Source: Jackrogersella multiformis (lineage: Eukaryota; Ascomycota; Sordariomycetes; Xylariales; Hypoxylaceae). From it: DNA of 64,000 nucleotides. The notes below the pieces were generated by a model that made no database searches, had not been told where the DNA came from, and saw only the letters and a program-made list of their open reading frames with translations. Position 1 is the first letter of the stretch; every line of letters starts with the position of its first letter. Where the stretch lies: NCBI GenBank assembly GCA_902806575.1, contig CADCXD010000010.1:744001-808000 (forward strand), given 5' to 3'. Of the stretch, positions 1-10,220 are shown piece after piece. Position numbers and translations under genes: made by a program.

Positions 1-449
1 TTAACCTTGGAACCAATAATCTTCTGCAGAACAAGGACACCGATAAGGTGGGCCAACAGATGAAGGCATTGGTCGACTATCTCTTGACGGCCTCAAACCG
101 GTCAACGGTCATCATAAGCACGATGCTGACCAACAAGGTCCCTAACCTCGAGCCCAAAGTCTTGGATATGAATCGGCAGTATCGAGACATCATGAAGAGC
201 TACGAGGCGGACCAGAAACCAGTCGTCTTGGCTGAGATGCATCCTAGCGAGGGTATCTCCGGGGTTCCCTCGGTTGATGAGATCGGGCCTGATGGTTCAC
301 ACCCTACAGTCAAGGGCTACGAGATGATGGGGCGAATATTCGTGCAAGCGATCCAGAAGGCCGATGAAAAAGGATTCATACGTAAAGCACCCGACAACGG
401 CATTCCGGAAGACGGAGATGCCGAGAGAGATGGGACCAACAGTAGATGA
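1..449 (+). CDS. SGNH/GDSL-type hydrolase, C-terminal part (5' truncated by window)
   Basis: The reading frame is open from base 3 and ends at a TGA at 447-449; the start lies before the window. Near the left edge the frame gives NLGTNNLLQNKD, which fits the Gly-x-Asn block III of SGNH hydrolases (usually GTND). About 85 residues later comes GPDGSHPTVKGYEMMG, the block V Asp-x-x-His motif carrying the catalytic Asp and His. The spacing suits the last third of a secreted fungal SGNH esterase or lipase; the nucleophile Ser (GDS block) would be upstream and cannot be seen. The tail after the motif is charged and probably disordered. Substrate cannot be named: carbohydrate esterases and lipases share this fold. 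Family is fairly sure, exact function is not. Confidence 0.75.
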   Translation, partial: NLGTNNLLQNKDTDKVGQQMKALVDYLLTASNRSTVIISTMLTNKVPNLEPKVLDMNRQYRDIMKSYEADQKPVVLAEMHPSEGISGVPSVDEIGPDGSHPTVKGYEMMGRIFVQAIQKADEKGFIRKAPDNGIPEDGDAERDGTNSR

Positions 450-1353
450 TTCTACCACAGCACCAGCAATCGCGTTTGCTGCGCGCAGAGTTCATGAACA
501 CTGCATAACTCCTGAGACGCCCATGTACATTATTTTACCTCGCCACAGCCATGTAGTAGATACTAATAGAATAATATTACGACCAGGAATATGGCAGATT
601 GATATGGGCGAGATCCATGTGACCACTATATCTCACTTGGGCGATGGTGGTTTTGTGTTTGTCCAAGAATGCTCTTATAGTTAGAACAACACAACCAGTG
701 AATGATAGTGCGGGGATATATTCGACTATTTTGGAGGTGAGCTCCGAATGAATTAGAACAGATGGTCATAAGTAATAGTGGTTTGTCTCTGGAGTGGTGC
801 TTCAGTCTTGTCGGTATGCGTCTATGGCATCATGTCGAAGTCCTGTCCTCTTCGGTTCAGTACCAATGTGAAGCAGTGCTATTCCTATAATTGTAAGAAA
901 GGCGTGAGGGGGCAGCTATCAGAGGACCCAGGCACGATATCACTATATCAAGGCTATATTCCTTTTATAGTAATTGGTTATAAGAGACGCCTCCAAGGTT
1001 TGATATACATGTCAACTCCGGTTAGATTGAAGTGCGTAAATCGGGTCCCGTTTTGTGCACCTACGGGACACCCGAATAGTTACCTACCTAGGTAGGTAGC
1101 TTCGGAGATACCTCCAAGTATCACAGCATTAAATTGGAGAAGGCCGGCGTAGGGCGGACATACCGACCCCGCACCGATTGATAACGACCTGGACGCTTCG
1201 GAGTAAACCGTAGGACTAGATACCTAGGTACCTGGGTAGTTATATCATCGCCGCATTGCGTCTTGGGGTGAATTGTATCGTAAACATTTTAAACTTACTA
1301 TCTCTCATAATACTCTAATCAATTTGTGTGCCAGGGGCATTGCAGGTACATCC
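450..1353. other. Intergenic region with palindrome copies
   Basis: No convincing coding sequence is seen between the SGNH hydrolase stop and the oxygenase start. Two small open frames (364-684 and 778-1095) lack recognisable motifs. Copies of the dispersed CCTAGG-centred palindrome sit near 1083-1097 and 1220-1238. The stretch should hold the 3' UTR of the hydrolase and the promoter of the oxygenase. Confidence 0.5.
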
Positions 1354-2623
1354 ATGATGGCCCCCGAACAAGGCACAATCCCAGTGATAGACTTTGCTGG
1401 ATGGTCCAAGGGCTCAGTTGATGATAAGAAACGTATTGCCCAAGAATTGACAAGCGCATGTCGTCGAGTCGGCTTCGCGTACATTGTCAACCATGGAATA
1501 CCCAGCGACATGCTCGAGGAAGCATTCGGTTGGTCTAAGAAACTCTTCGACCTACCTCAAGAGAAGAAAATGCTAGCTCCTCATCCGCCAGGTGAGTCTT
1601 AGTTCAATATGTACCTAAAGACATCAGAAACTATCGGCGATCAAATGAGGTAACCATCGCATACCGCCCAGGCCCTACTGTCCACCGCGGATATTCGTGG
1701 CCTGGTCTGGAGAAAGTGTCGCAGGATATTATCAAGGAAGGCGACGAAGCAAAAGAAACCGAGAACCGTAAAATATCGGACGTCAAGGTTCGCTCCCTTG
1801 GTCTATGACTCCTCGCCGAGGTATTCGGATGGCTAATCTCCCCTCGCCCCCAAAAAGGAGAGCTATGAAATAGGTAGCGAGGAATCCAAACTGCAGTCGA
1901 ATGTCTGGTTACCTGAAGACGTCCTCCCTGGCTTCCGCGAATTCGAGATGCAGTTCTACTGGAAATGCTTCGAAGCAGGAAAGAAGTTGCTGCGCGCTTT
2001 AGCGATCGGTCTAGGGTTGGAAGACGAAGATTTCCTCCTACGCTTCCACAGCGGGGAGAACAACCAACTACGGCTGCTTCATTATCCACCTGTTGAAGCA
2101 GAAAAGCTCTCCAGTGACAAAGTCGCTCGTATGCCTGCTCATTCGGACTGGGGTACGATTACAATGCTATTCCAGGATGACTGCGGAGGTTTGCAGGTCG
2201 AGCACCCCAATGAGCCAGGCTGCTTCGTTAATGCGACACCGATGAAAAACGCACTGGTCATGAACGTAGGTGACTTGTTGATGAGGTGGAGCAACGGTAT
2301 GTTTATCATATCCTCCTTGTTAGTATTCGCCGAAAACAACTAACAGGAGGCTTCAAGACTTCTTAAAGTCAACGCTTCACCGGGTTACCCTCCCACCAAC
2401 CCAAGAGAAGCCGGAAGCTACTGGAAAACTTATGACGAGACCAAGATATTCCATTCCTTACTTTGTCTCTCCTGACCCGACAGCTGTTATTGAGTGTTTA
2501 TCGGCCTGTGAAAATGAGGAACACCCTGTTAAGTATGAGCCGGTTGTACAAGAAGATTACAGACGAATGAGGGCGAGAGGGCAGTATGCAGAAACACCTG
2601 CTGCGCCAATATCGGTTTCTTAG
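1354..2623 (+). CDS. 2-oxoglutarate/Fe(II)-dependent oxygenase (isopenicillin N synthase-like)
   Basis: Four exons: 1354-1591, 1672-1787, 1858-2296 and 2358-2623, giving about 352 residues, normal for this family. Introns are 80, 70 and 61 nt, all GT-AG. The start is the first Met of a Met-Met pair (1354 or 1357). The N-terminal DIOX_N part begins with IPVIDFAGW and contains GFAYIVNHGIP. The jelly-roll core has the iron ligands His213 and Asp215 in PAHSDWG and distal His272 in STLHRV. The 2-oxoglutarate-binding Arg294 and Ser296 lie in RPRYSIPYF. All key residues are present, so an active enzyme is expected, probably cytosolic. Such fungal proteins act in secondary metabolism, flavonoid-like oxidation or nutrient scavenging; the substrate cannot be inferred, and no biosynthetic cluster is visible nearby. 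Confidence 0.88.
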
Positions 2624-3683
2624 CAAACTCGCGATTTCAAGTTGATAAGTGTTGTAGGAACGTTACTCAAATGAGAGTAGGTACCTTAGGTAGGTAGGTA
2701 GGTAGGTGAGTTATGGTGTTGTTGTTCTTTTATAAGTTGTATCCAGGAAGAATGACAGAGAAAAATGGACCAGGAAGAATGAATGATAATGATACCGAGA
2801 TTGAACCTCAAGTTGGTAACGACGACTGCCCATGTTGACTGGTGGGTGTTGACTGCTCAGGTGTTAAGGTTGTTTGTTACAGGGCTTTAGTGTAGGTACT
2901 TACCCGTTACTTGCCCAGACTGCCAGAGTCTTGTCCAATCAGGCTATCAAGTCTCAGCCCCCAATCAAATGACCCCCCAGTTCTATCAGCCAATGATATT
3001 TCAATAAAAGGACATGGATATTCTTTAAGCGCTGGCCTTAGCGCTCATCGACGGGCATAGCGCCTACCCATACACTACCAGATTCTCCACATTGTCTTGT
3101 GAAATTAAACGGATCAAATGGGGAACAGTTCAACTTTCCAACCTCATTCATGATTGGATAACCTTCATCGACGCCGAGGAGCTGGTTGAGCTGTATTTAG
3201 CACAGCCCATTTAGGTTGCGGCATCTCCCTCTCACAGGCTAGGCTACAGGCATTGGCCGTACATATGACAAGATGGCGGCCCAAAAAGCGACCGTCTGTC
3301 GAGCATGTCGTAAAGTCGGTAGCCTTCCAGCTTCACGCTTCACACATCTATTTGTCCTTTATGATCCCCAAGGCTACAACTTCTCGGCAAATTTGTCTCA
3401 ATTCATTTTCTTGAACTCAACATCTTCAAAGCTAGCACCCTTGCAGCCTTAGTAGCTACTCGGTGAATGTGAGTGCTGAATGCATGCGGGGCTGTTCCAC
3501 CTCGACGATCCTTCAACTACAAGCTCCAACTCAACCACACCACCAATAACTTACATGCTCTTATACTGACACGAATTCCAGTAGAGTAAAATAACAGTAC
3601 TCGAGAACGTACTCGAGAACTGTTTCCTACAGCTTAACCAAACATATATTTGTGTTGAGGAGGTCGGGAATAATTAAGAGAAG
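2624..3683. other. Intergenic region
   Basis: A GGTA run follows the oxygenase stop (2680-2707). The rest shows no supported gene. An ATG at 3273 opens a 58-codon frame without homology that I can recognise. The last 100 bases should carry the promoter and leader of the AIM24-like gene. Confidence 0.5.
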
Positions 3684-5062
3684 ATGTCTAGTCACTATTA
3701 TCCACGTACGTGATATCTCACTTATTTACCTACACTATAGCTTCAGATCCAGAGCTGACAACAATCATATAGCGCCTCCTGGCGCGGCTGGACCACCAGG
3801 TATGTCTTTATAGTCAAACTATCCAAGCGTCTACGAAAATCAGTATATTAATAGAAACAGTTGCAACGCCGCAGAATAACTATCCACCACCACCAACATC
3901 TCCTCCCGCGAGCCAGACCAAGTTCTACCCACCACCACCGGGGACGCCTAGTTACCCTCCTCCTCACACCCAAAGCTATCCTACACCTCCGCAACAGTCC
4001 TATCCAGCACCTCCGCAGCAGAACTATCCCGCGCCGCCGCAACAAGGTGTGTCACCACCACCCAAGACTAGCACGCCTACGTACCACCCGCCTCCCCAGC
4101 CAGCAGCACACGTAAACGTACCCATTCGGAACGATAGGGCAATGACACCGCCGAGTGGATCCGCGCCGGCATATGGGGAAGCTGTTCCTAATCCATCCGA
4201 AGCTTTTCCGAGTGAGAAGGCGCAAAGTATTCTAGGAACGGGACCAACTCACTCGCGGACCACATCAAACGCTGGGCCAGCGCAATTTCAAGGCGCTGCT
4301 GCAACCCTGGATGATGTAGGCACTTTCAATGGCGGATCGTACCGTATCAGCCACCGAGACTGTAACACCATCATCACGATCCAGCTAGCGATGGGGTGTC
4401 CAATAAACGCCAAGCCGGGAGTGTTGATAGCCATGAGCCCGACCATTACGCTCAAGGGTGAGTACAAGTTCAGTATGAAGAAGTTGATGGCCAGCGGTGG
4501 TGAGCTTGGTCAGTCAACTTTTATCGGCCCCGGTGAGCTGCTGCTCGCGCCAAGCATGCTTGGCGACATGACGACCATCCGTCTTACTGGTGACGAATCT
4601 TGGAGCGTCGGAAAAGACTCGTATGTTGCCAACACTCAGGGCGTTATTCGCGACTACAAACGCCAGGGACTCGGCAAGGCTATGTTCAGCGGCGAGGGTC
4701 TATGGGTCCACAAGATCAGCGGTGTCGGCCTGCTCTGGATCACCAGTTTCGGTGCAATCATCCGCAAGGATCTTGCCGATGGTGAAAAATATATCGTCGA
4801 TAATGGTCATTTAGTTGCCTGGAATGTTAAGTATATCATGGAGCGTGTAGCGAGCGGTGGAATTATGGGCGGGCTTGCTAGCGGGGAGGGTCTTGTTTGC
4901 AAGTTCACAGGACCTGGTACTGTGTTCCTCCAAACAAGGAATCCGGTAAGTGATGCCTTATTTTCCCCTCACACTACTTGAGTTTTGTGGACTAGACTAA
5001 TTAAATATGGCGCACAGAGATCCTTCAATGCTTATATGACGGGGAATGCCGCTCCACCATAA
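3684..5062 (+). CDS. AIM24 family (TRAP-like fold) protein
   Basis: Four exons: 3684-3705, 3773-3799, 3861-4945 and 5018-5062, with introns of 67, 61 and 72 nt. The first two exons are only 22 and 27 nt. They supply the start of a Pro/Gln/Tyr-rich N-terminus with repeated YPxPPQQ units (about residues 1-90), likely disordered. The C-terminal 220 residues match the AIM24 family, a beta-sandwich fold related to tryptophan RNA-binding attenuator protein. Supporting stretches are [44 protein letters not shown] and a C-terminal FLQTRNPRSFNAYM that is restored only when the last intron is removed. In yeast Aim24 is mitochondrial and affects cristae architecture, but this branch, with a long Pro-rich N-terminus and no clear presequence, may act elsewhere. 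Family call is strong; location is uncertain. Confidence 0.88.
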
Positions 5063-8000
5063 AGCATACGTTCCTATTACGAGGTACGATCAAGCTAAAT
5101 GATTGATGTTTTTACGGCGAGATATGTAAAGGCGAGATATTTTTATCTATGTTGGCAGAATATTAGCATCTGGGATCTCGTGTATTGGATATACCGTTTT
5201 CACTTCTCGATTGGCAAAGTTAAGGCTTCATGATGATAATGGGACAAATTGCTCTTAAGCATTAACTCTGACCCTTGTACCTCCTTTATTCTAAATAAAG
5301 CGAAATGGCTACAAACTGCTTATTATATCCAATCCAATATATTAATGTAAAACCACTATACCATAATAACTGCTATGCATTAAGCAAATATAACAACTAG
5401 GAAGAAATCCGGTGCAGAAATTGTAACCTAGTCTCCAGTTAACAAATAAAGGGGTTAACTACCTAGGTAAGTACCTAGGTACATAGGCTAGGTTTAAAAG
5501 CTTCTATGTGAATAGATTTTATCACAAACTCTAAGCCCACCTCCAAGATCTAAAAAGACTATCATGATCTGATCTTTCAATACAAATCATTAATCGTTTT
5601 AGGGAATTGGAGTTAAACTGCTTAATATTGATTAAGATCATTTCTTGGGTTGTCGCCGTGATTCTTAATCCCCCCCCCCCCCTTTAACATTAATTGCCCA
5701 AAATAGCTATCGCCGTTCTATGGAAAGCATTCATGATTAATTTGTACCTAAGTACCTAAGTAGGTAGTTATATTGTGAAATCTACTAGGTGGGATTTTTA
5801 AAGGTTTGTAAATGTCTAAGGTTAGGAGATATAATATTAATACAGTTTACGATAACGACACTAGTTGAGTTTGCCTTATTAGGTAAGAAGGCACTCGGTT
5901 AACCTCCTCATGAATACCTTCTCGGGGTATCTTATACAGTAGGAAAGAACGATGGGCAGGAGATGTCATAGGTACCAGATTAGATCGGTTTAACCGAAAT
6001 GTAGGTTAGTCTCTCCGGATATCTTATACGACATTTGTAAGTTGCTGCCGATAACCAAGTGGTATCCCACCTCACATTTCTTTCCTACATATGTACCTAG
6101 GTATTCTTTAATGTAAGTCTAATACCTAAGTACATACAAAGACTATCGAAGATCCGAAGATCGTCAATTGCTTCATCGGCTTCCTACGATCACTCAAGCA
6201 TGTACCTAGTGTAACTTCAGGCACTGTACCTGGGTACCTGGGTAGACATACGACAATAACATTGATTTTTATGATGGATATAATTAGGAAATAAGTCAAA
6301 TGTGGCCGTCTAACGATAAAGGGGGGTTAAGGTAAACATCTATTCGAGCTATCACGACTCTGGAGCTACTTATTCTTCAGCTTCGACAAAATATCGAGCC
6401 AAGTTGACGCGTGATGTCATCGTTGTCATTGTTGTTGACCTATACCCCTGACTAACACAAGACTGCAGTCCTCCTAGTTAAAGCGAGAAGATAGTAACAT
6501 CGTGTCAGGAATAGGGCATGTATTATGTATTAGCAACGAGGAACATGAAATAATACCTAGGTACCCTACCATGATCGGGAATGGGTTCCTTCTAGTTTAA
6601 ATGATTCTCTGTGGCCGAAGGTATGACGCGTGAGTTTCGCGGCCTTCGACTTTCGCCCCTATTTTCTAAGGTGTCAACAATAAACGTCATGTGTTGACAG
6701 TGTCAAGTACCGGCTGATTAGAGCTATAACCACCTTCAATGTCGACGGCGGCAGCTTCTACTAATGCACAGGGCACGTTAAGCATAGATAAGGAAGGAGA
6801 CCCAGTGTGATGACGAAATGAGGAAAGGACGTTGTCAAATGTCAAAACATGTCGAATGGTTGTCAAAAGTAGTACAACAACAAGGTCAATTCTCATCGTC
6901 TCTGTACTACTTTTCGCTTCTTCACCGTCTAGTCCCGGACATACAGCGTTCTTTGATAGATTGATCTTCGGTTTTTTTGGACTTACAGCCTTCATCGCAA
7001 TACTTAGGGTCTCCTCAGTACCTACCTACTTACTACACAACCCCTTTGAGTCCCCCACCAGCGTAGAGGAATAGCGGCAGCGGCAAAGGTACAACCAGAC
7101 GCGGTACGCGTACGAGGTACAGCTCGAGTTTTCTGAATTGTACATTCTACCGATTTCGATTTCGAGTTCGATCTGCCCTAACTATTTCTTCGACTCCCGA
7201 ATCGTATGTTCATACACCTCCCAGGGTTTTCTTCCCACAACTTTGCAACATACAAAAACTCCGGTACCTCGACGCGTACCACTCATTACCAACTCTTTTC
7301 AACACACAACTTTTTTCCCTCGAGCATTTCTCCATCAAGCAACCAGAAACACTCGACGATAATAATCAATACCGACCTACCAGTTTGATTATTAGTATTA
7401 CGGAACAATCTGTGTTTTTACAGGTAACTATATTATTTTCTTCTTGTTCTTCTTAGTTTCCCCCCTTCATCCTCCCTCCCCCCAAGTCATTCTCGAGCAC
7501 CCTTCCAAATTATTTACACCATTTCTCCTCGACATACCAGACTTCGAACACTTATCCAACTTCATCCTACATCATACACTGTTTCTTTCTCGTTATTTAG
7601 CCACCTAAGATATTGATCTTTTTCTTCACTAGAAATCACTTCACCTTCCTTCCTAACACTTTTACCATCTCCTCTCCTTCATCCACCTCGAAACTCGCAT
7701 AGTACTAGGCCACTAGCATTCGGCATCTGCCATCTACCTAGTTGCAAGTACCCAGGTACCAACAGAGTAATCTACTCTATAAGTGAGTACCTGAATGATC
7801 TTTTTCTTTTTCTTCTTCTTCTTCTTCTTATTTAAATACAAACTCGCTCGTTAAACAGCCATAATGCTGACGACCTAACAACAGGATCGAACATAACATA
7901 GCGTATACGCTTAGGGTTAATTCCTCCATCTACCTCTTACCTTACTGTGATTTCATCCCAGCATCGGTAGAAACTTCCAAGGTTAGTGTACAAGACGTCA

Positions 8001-8093
8001 AACCCTTCAAGCCCTGATGACCCTATAACATTAAGATGAGGTTCTGATTTCTGACTCTCTATATTGACTTAGTGTGTCTGCTATATACCAAGA
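5063..8093. other. AT-rich gene-free stretch, 3 kb
   Basis: No supported gene. Contents: a homopolymer of 13 C at 5670-5682, CCTAGG-centred palindromes near 5460-5495, 5740-5765, 6090-6105, 6228-6245 and 6555-6567, and a TTC-rich run at 7800-7830. The right third (about 7130-8090) is strongly pyrimidine-rich and probably forms promoter plus leader of the 8094 gene. Small frames at 6687-7388 look random. Confidence 0.5.
7285..7710 (+). promoter_or_regulatory. Pyrimidine-rich promoter/leader tract
   Basis: A 400-base stretch dominated by C and T on the plus strand, with runs such as TTCTTCTTGTTCTTCTTAG and CCTCCCTCCCCCC, about 400-800 bases before the ATG at 8094. CT-rich tracts just upstream of transcript starts are common in filamentous fungi. 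That it marks the transcript start of the 8094 gene is inference. A long leader with one or more introns is possible; GTAAC at 7425 would be a candidate donor. Confidence 0.35.
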
Positions 8094-10220
8094 ATGCGTG
8101 CTGCACAGGCATCCAGGGCTGCTGCCCGTGCCAAAGCCCTTGGGCTGAGTGTTGACACTCATGTGTCAGCGAATACTCGCCCTCGTGACTCTACCCCAGA
8201 AGCCAAGGGCACAGCAGATTTCGGTGACATATCGACCGCGCCGCCAAATCAACAGCAATTTGGAGTTATTGGTGGCAAGTCGAAGGCCCCAAAGCCAAGC
8301 GAGGCCCTCAACAACCCCGACTGGCGTGGTAATCGCCGTGCCGTCCCCGGCGTCCCCACAGCCCCTCCGGCGACGGCAGGGCTTGAACAGACTGAGTTCG
8401 AGAGGACAAAAGATCAGCGCATGAAGAAACCGGATGTTGATGAAGCACCGGTTAACGAGTATGGCTCTCGTCGATACCGTACCACACCGATCGACCCAGA
8501 TTTCATCCATTCAGCTCCTCTTACCAAGAAGGACTACAAGGGCGCAGAGGACGAGTCTGAGTATGACGAAGAAGAGCATGCCCGAGCTCTCTGTAAAAGT
8601 GCAAAGCTATTTGGGCTGCCACCGATCGTGAAACTGGAGTCGCTAACCCCAGCTACTGGCAACCGTTTCGAGACCGCACAAGATTGGCGTCATCTTGGCC
8701 TCGAGCGCAAGCAGAAAGCAGACGGACAATGGGATGAAACTTGGACTTACGGAAACACACCACTAGGTGTTATTCTGGTTGATCCACCCCGCCTGAATAA
8801 TGTACAGGATTTAACCTTCCCTACTGGAGCTGTCAAAACTGTCAAGGACGCAAAAAGGTTCAGAAATAACGGTTGGGACGATCTCTCGGATCAAGTAAAG
8901 AAGGTTCTTTTCAATTTCAATGCGCCGCATACGGCCGGTCTTCCACCTCATCTCCTACGCAAGGAGTACGAGGAGGGTAAGCGAGCCTTAGCTACGAATT
9001 CGGTCATCCATGACCCGGCAGTCCAGAAAATGGCAGTTGGAGGGCGATATCACGAATCATTTGCAACCGTTGCCGAGCCGAAGGAATCTGCAGAGAAGCA
9101 AGCGCGTTTCGAAGCCATGCTCAGCAAACTTCACAAGCCATCTTCGGCCCATTATAGTGACCAGCTAGTCTCTAAAACGGGATTCCATGTCGAGCGCAGC
9201 AACCCTACGGAGAAGATCTCACCAGTGAAGAGTAACCCATCGGCGCAAGCGTCATCACACCACGTTGGATATCACCCTGGAGTCAATGGTATCTGCACCA
9301 AGAGCTCGGAGAAGAAGGGAACTCCACTGAATCCTAAAGCTTCTGAGTTTCACTTCACTGGCAAGAGTATTGGTAACAGCTCAAGCCCTACTCTGTGTCC
9401 ACCCAGCCGCGAGGGAAGCCTCACCACGCCAACTTGCCAGGGTCCTTCGTCTGCGTCCAGTAATTACCCTACTAAAGGCCAAACAGTCTCCAACGGTGTT
9501 GACCTACGAGCAATCTATGATTGTATGGATGAATTGAAGGCCGAGATTGCACAGCTCAAAACCGCATCTCAGCAACCTCAAAGCTCCCAAGTCGCGCCTC
9601 TTACGCAGCAGCTAAACCTCGTCCAGGATATGGCTAGTAAGATGAGCACCAACTTAGGCTCATACGGCCCAGCCCAGCAGGTACAAGATCGGATCGGGTT
9701 TGTCCAGACTTCTGAACCCTGGCAGATGCCTCAGCAACAGTTGGTATCTCCCAATATGGTCCCGGTTCCACCACTATGCAATATTCCTGGTGTACAGGTT
9801 ATTGGATCTGGCTTCGCTGGTTCGGCTTACAACGGACATAGCTTTGATAGCCCTGTTCCTTTTATCCAGAAACGTGGTTTTGGTGGCCAGCCAGGCCCTC
9901 AGGTTCCTATGGCACCTACCACCCGTCCTGTACCCGTCGCCGGTCCTGTTAGCTCAAACCAGTTACCTCTTCATGACCAAGCTAGGATGATATTTGGCCC
10001 AAAGCCTGTACGTAAGCCAAAGGGTCCACTCTGCCCCGGAGATCCTCAGTCAACTATGGAGCAGCAACGATTCGAGTATTATCTAGAAGGGAAGCGTGCA
10101 ACGGACCCTGCTTACGCTCTCGAGTGCAAGATGAGGCAAGCGAGGCGTATGGAGAGAGAGAGACAGCGAATGGCTGACCAAATGGCCCAGAATCCTAATT
10201 TTGCCTGGTCCTCTAAGTAG
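8094..10220 (+). CDS. Uncharacterised 708-residue protein, largely disordered
   Basis: Single-exon frame of 708 codons. The start is fixed by an in-frame TAG at 8070, 24 bases before the ATG. I do not recognise a domain. The N-terminus is Ala/Arg-rich (MRAAQASRAAARAKALGLS). A central part (about 120-330) looks most ordered, with WRHLGLERKQKADGQWDETW, GVILVDPPRL and SDQVKKVLFNFNAPHTAGLP. A short possible coiled coil follows (DELKAEIAQLKTASQQ, near 480), then Gln/Pro-rich low complexity. The C-terminus is basic (AYALECKMRQARRMERERQRM), reading as one long charged helix. Such composition fits a nuclear or RNA/protein-scaffolding role, but that is only a guess. Codon use resembles neighbours, and the long CT-rich leader suggests an expressed, regulated gene. 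Confidence 0.8.
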   Translation: MRAAQASRAAARAKALGLSVDTHVSANTRPRDSTPEAKGTADFGDISTAPPNQQQFGVIGGKSKAPKPSEALNNPDWRGNRRAVPGVPTAPPATAGLEQTEFERTKDQRMKKPDVDEAPVNEYGSRRYRTTPIDPDFIHSAPLTKKDYKGAEDESEYDEEEHARALCKSAKLFGLPPIVKLESLTPATGNRFETAQDWRHLGLERKQKADGQWDETWTYGNTPLGVILVDPPRLNNVQDLTFPTGAVKTVKDAKRFRNNGWDDLSDQVKKVLFNFNAPHTAGLPPHLLRKEYEEGKRALATNSVIHDPAVQKMAVGGRYHESFATVAEPKESAEKQARFEAMLSKLHKPSSAHYSDQLVSKTGFHVERSNPTEKISPVKSNPSAQASSHHVGYHPGVNGICTKSSEKKGTPLNPKASEFHFTGKSIGNSSSPTLCPPSREGSLTTPTCQGPSSASSNYPTKGQTVSNGVDLRAIYDCMDELKAEIAQLKTASQQPQSSQVAPLTQQLNLVQDMASKMSTNLGSYGPAQQVQDRIGFVQTSEPWQMPQQQLVSPNMVPVPPLCNIPGVQVIGSGFAGSAYNGHSFDSPVPFIQKRGFGGQPGPQVPMAPTTRPVPVAGPVSSNQLPLHDQARMIFGPKPVRKPKGPLCPGDPQSTMEQQRFEYYLEGKRATDPAYALECKMRQARRMERERQRMADQMAQNPNFAWSSK

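Noticed and set aside
3273..3449. Short frame MAAQKATVCRACRKVG, suggesting a zinc-cluster start
   Set aside because: Only two Cys with wrong spacing for Zn2Cys6, then a stop after 58 codons and no joinable exon seen.
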